From Halobacteriales archaeon (lineage in GTDB: Archaea > Halobacteriota > Halobacteria > Halobacteriales > Hikarchaeaceae), in the NCBI GenBank assembly GCA_029941175.1, contig JAPYRM010000050.1, forward strand, positions 1 to 6,495: DNA of 6,495 bases, given 5' to 3'. Of this stretch, positions 5,905 through 6,495 are shown one piece after another (position 1 is the first letter of the stretch; each line of letters begins with the position of its first letter). The notes under the pieces were generated by a model, which saw nothing but the letters and a program-made list of their open reading frames with translations, did no database searches and was not told the DNA's origin. Position numbers and translations under genes: made by a program.

Positions 5905-6495
5905 ATGCCTGACGATGAAATACGTAAGCGCATAGAAAATCTAGAGGAAAAGAATCTTTCCCCAAATGCTAGAAGAAGCAAAGAGACTAAAGGGCGGAAT
6001 AGATTTGAACCTCTTTCATTTATGCGAACAGAATATATGCGTGATCGAGATCGTATAATTCATTCTAAAGCTTTCCGTCGTTTGAAACATAAAACGCAGG
6101 TGTTTATTAGTCCTATTGGTGATCATTTTGTGACACGATTGACTCATACAATTGAAGTATCCCAAATAGCCCGAAGTATAAGTCGAGCCCTTTCTCTTAA
6201 CGAGGATCTAGCCGAAGCAATCTCTTTGGGTCATGACTTGGGGCACACCCCTTTTGGCCACTTAGGCGAAGAATTTTTGGATCAAAAAGTTCAAGGGGGC
6301 TATACCCATGCAGAACAAAGTTTGCGGGTTGTTGATAATTTAGAAAAAGATGGGCAAGGTCTCAATTTGACCTGGGAAGTTAGGCAAGGAATACTACATC
6401 ATTCAAAAGTACGTGGAAGTTTAAATCCGATAAAAATATCTGACACCCCTTTGTCATTAGAGGGCCAGGTTTGTAGAATTAGCGATGCTATAGCT
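5905..6495 (+). CDS. dgt: dNTP triphosphohydrolase (dGTPase-like), N-terminal part
   Basis: The first 197 codons are present; the gene continues past the right edge. By family, this HD-superfamily enzyme splits dNTPs into deoxynucleoside and triphosphate and so controls the dNTP pool. The N-terminal segment has the family's basic signature [20 protein letters not shown] (46-65). Metal ligands of the HD site are visible: His81 in [15 protein letters not shown], His110-Asp111 in [15 protein letters not shown], and probably Asp194 in ISDAIA at the very end. [11 protein letters not shown] (158-168) is also typical. The pattern matches the shorter dGTPase-like group of Chloroflexota, Firmicutes and Thermus, not the longer E. 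coli Dgt, so the true substrate preference may differ from dGTP. The ATG has AGAAGGT 7 nt upstream and an in-frame stop at 5869, so the start is secure. Confidence 0.93.
   Translation, partial: MPDDEIRKRIENLEEKNLSPNARRSKETKGRNRFEPLSFMRTEYMRDRDRIIHSKAFRRLKHKTQVFISPIGDHFVTRLTHTIEVSQIARSISRALSLNEDLAEAISLGHDLGHTPFGHLGEEFLDQKVQGGYTHAEQSLRVVDNLEKDGQGLNLTWEVRQGILHHSKVRGSLNPIKISDTPLSLEGQVCRISDAIA

Overview
This window looks like an ordinary AT-rich bacterial chromosome segment. It holds seven genes, five complete and two cut by the window ends. The gene content fits a Chloroflexota/SAR202-like (Dehalococcoidia-type) marine bacterium: a FAD-linked GlcD-type oxidase, a stand-alone protein with two fused hotdog domains of the FAS1-like/MaoC type, a lipoprotein-type ModA, and a Chloroflexota/Firmicutes-style dGTPase. 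This placement is inferred from family resemblance and needs a phylogeny. I see no mobile element, CRISPR array, tRNA or rRNA.

Layout from left to right. (1) Minus strand, 214 to 1: the start of a molybdate-binding lipoprotein gene (modA), running off the left edge. (2) A divergent intergenic region of about 106 nt. (3) Plus strand: a GlcD-like FAD-dependent 2-hydroxyacid dehydrogenase with a TTG start and a strong Shine-Dalgarno sequence. (4) Plus strand: class II lysyl-tRNA synthetase (lysS), ending at a strong 12-bp hairpin terminator with a T tract. (5) Minus strand, converging on lysS: a two-hotdog acyl dehydratase-like gene. (6) A divergent intergenic region of about 180 nt with tandem TATAAT-containing repeats. 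(7) Plus strand: a two-ACT-domain GcvR-like regulator, followed 10 nt later by peptide deformylase (def). (8) Plus strand, after a 141-nt gap: a dNTP triphosphohydrolase gene (dgt) of the HD superfamily, cut by the right edge.

The genes are mostly housekeeping: tRNA charging, N-formyl removal from new proteins, dNTP pool control. They are interspersed with catabolic and transport genes. Only ACT-def looks like a tight operon.

The most notable point is the ACT gene. Its conserved first beta strand and DRPGIV motif lie upstream of the first ordinary start codon. The only well-placed initiator behind its AGGAG ribosome binding site is an ATA codon. Start codons are otherwise unusually non-ATG here: TTG, GTG and GTG in three of the other six genes. 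I found no convincing evidence of an undescribed multi-gene system.
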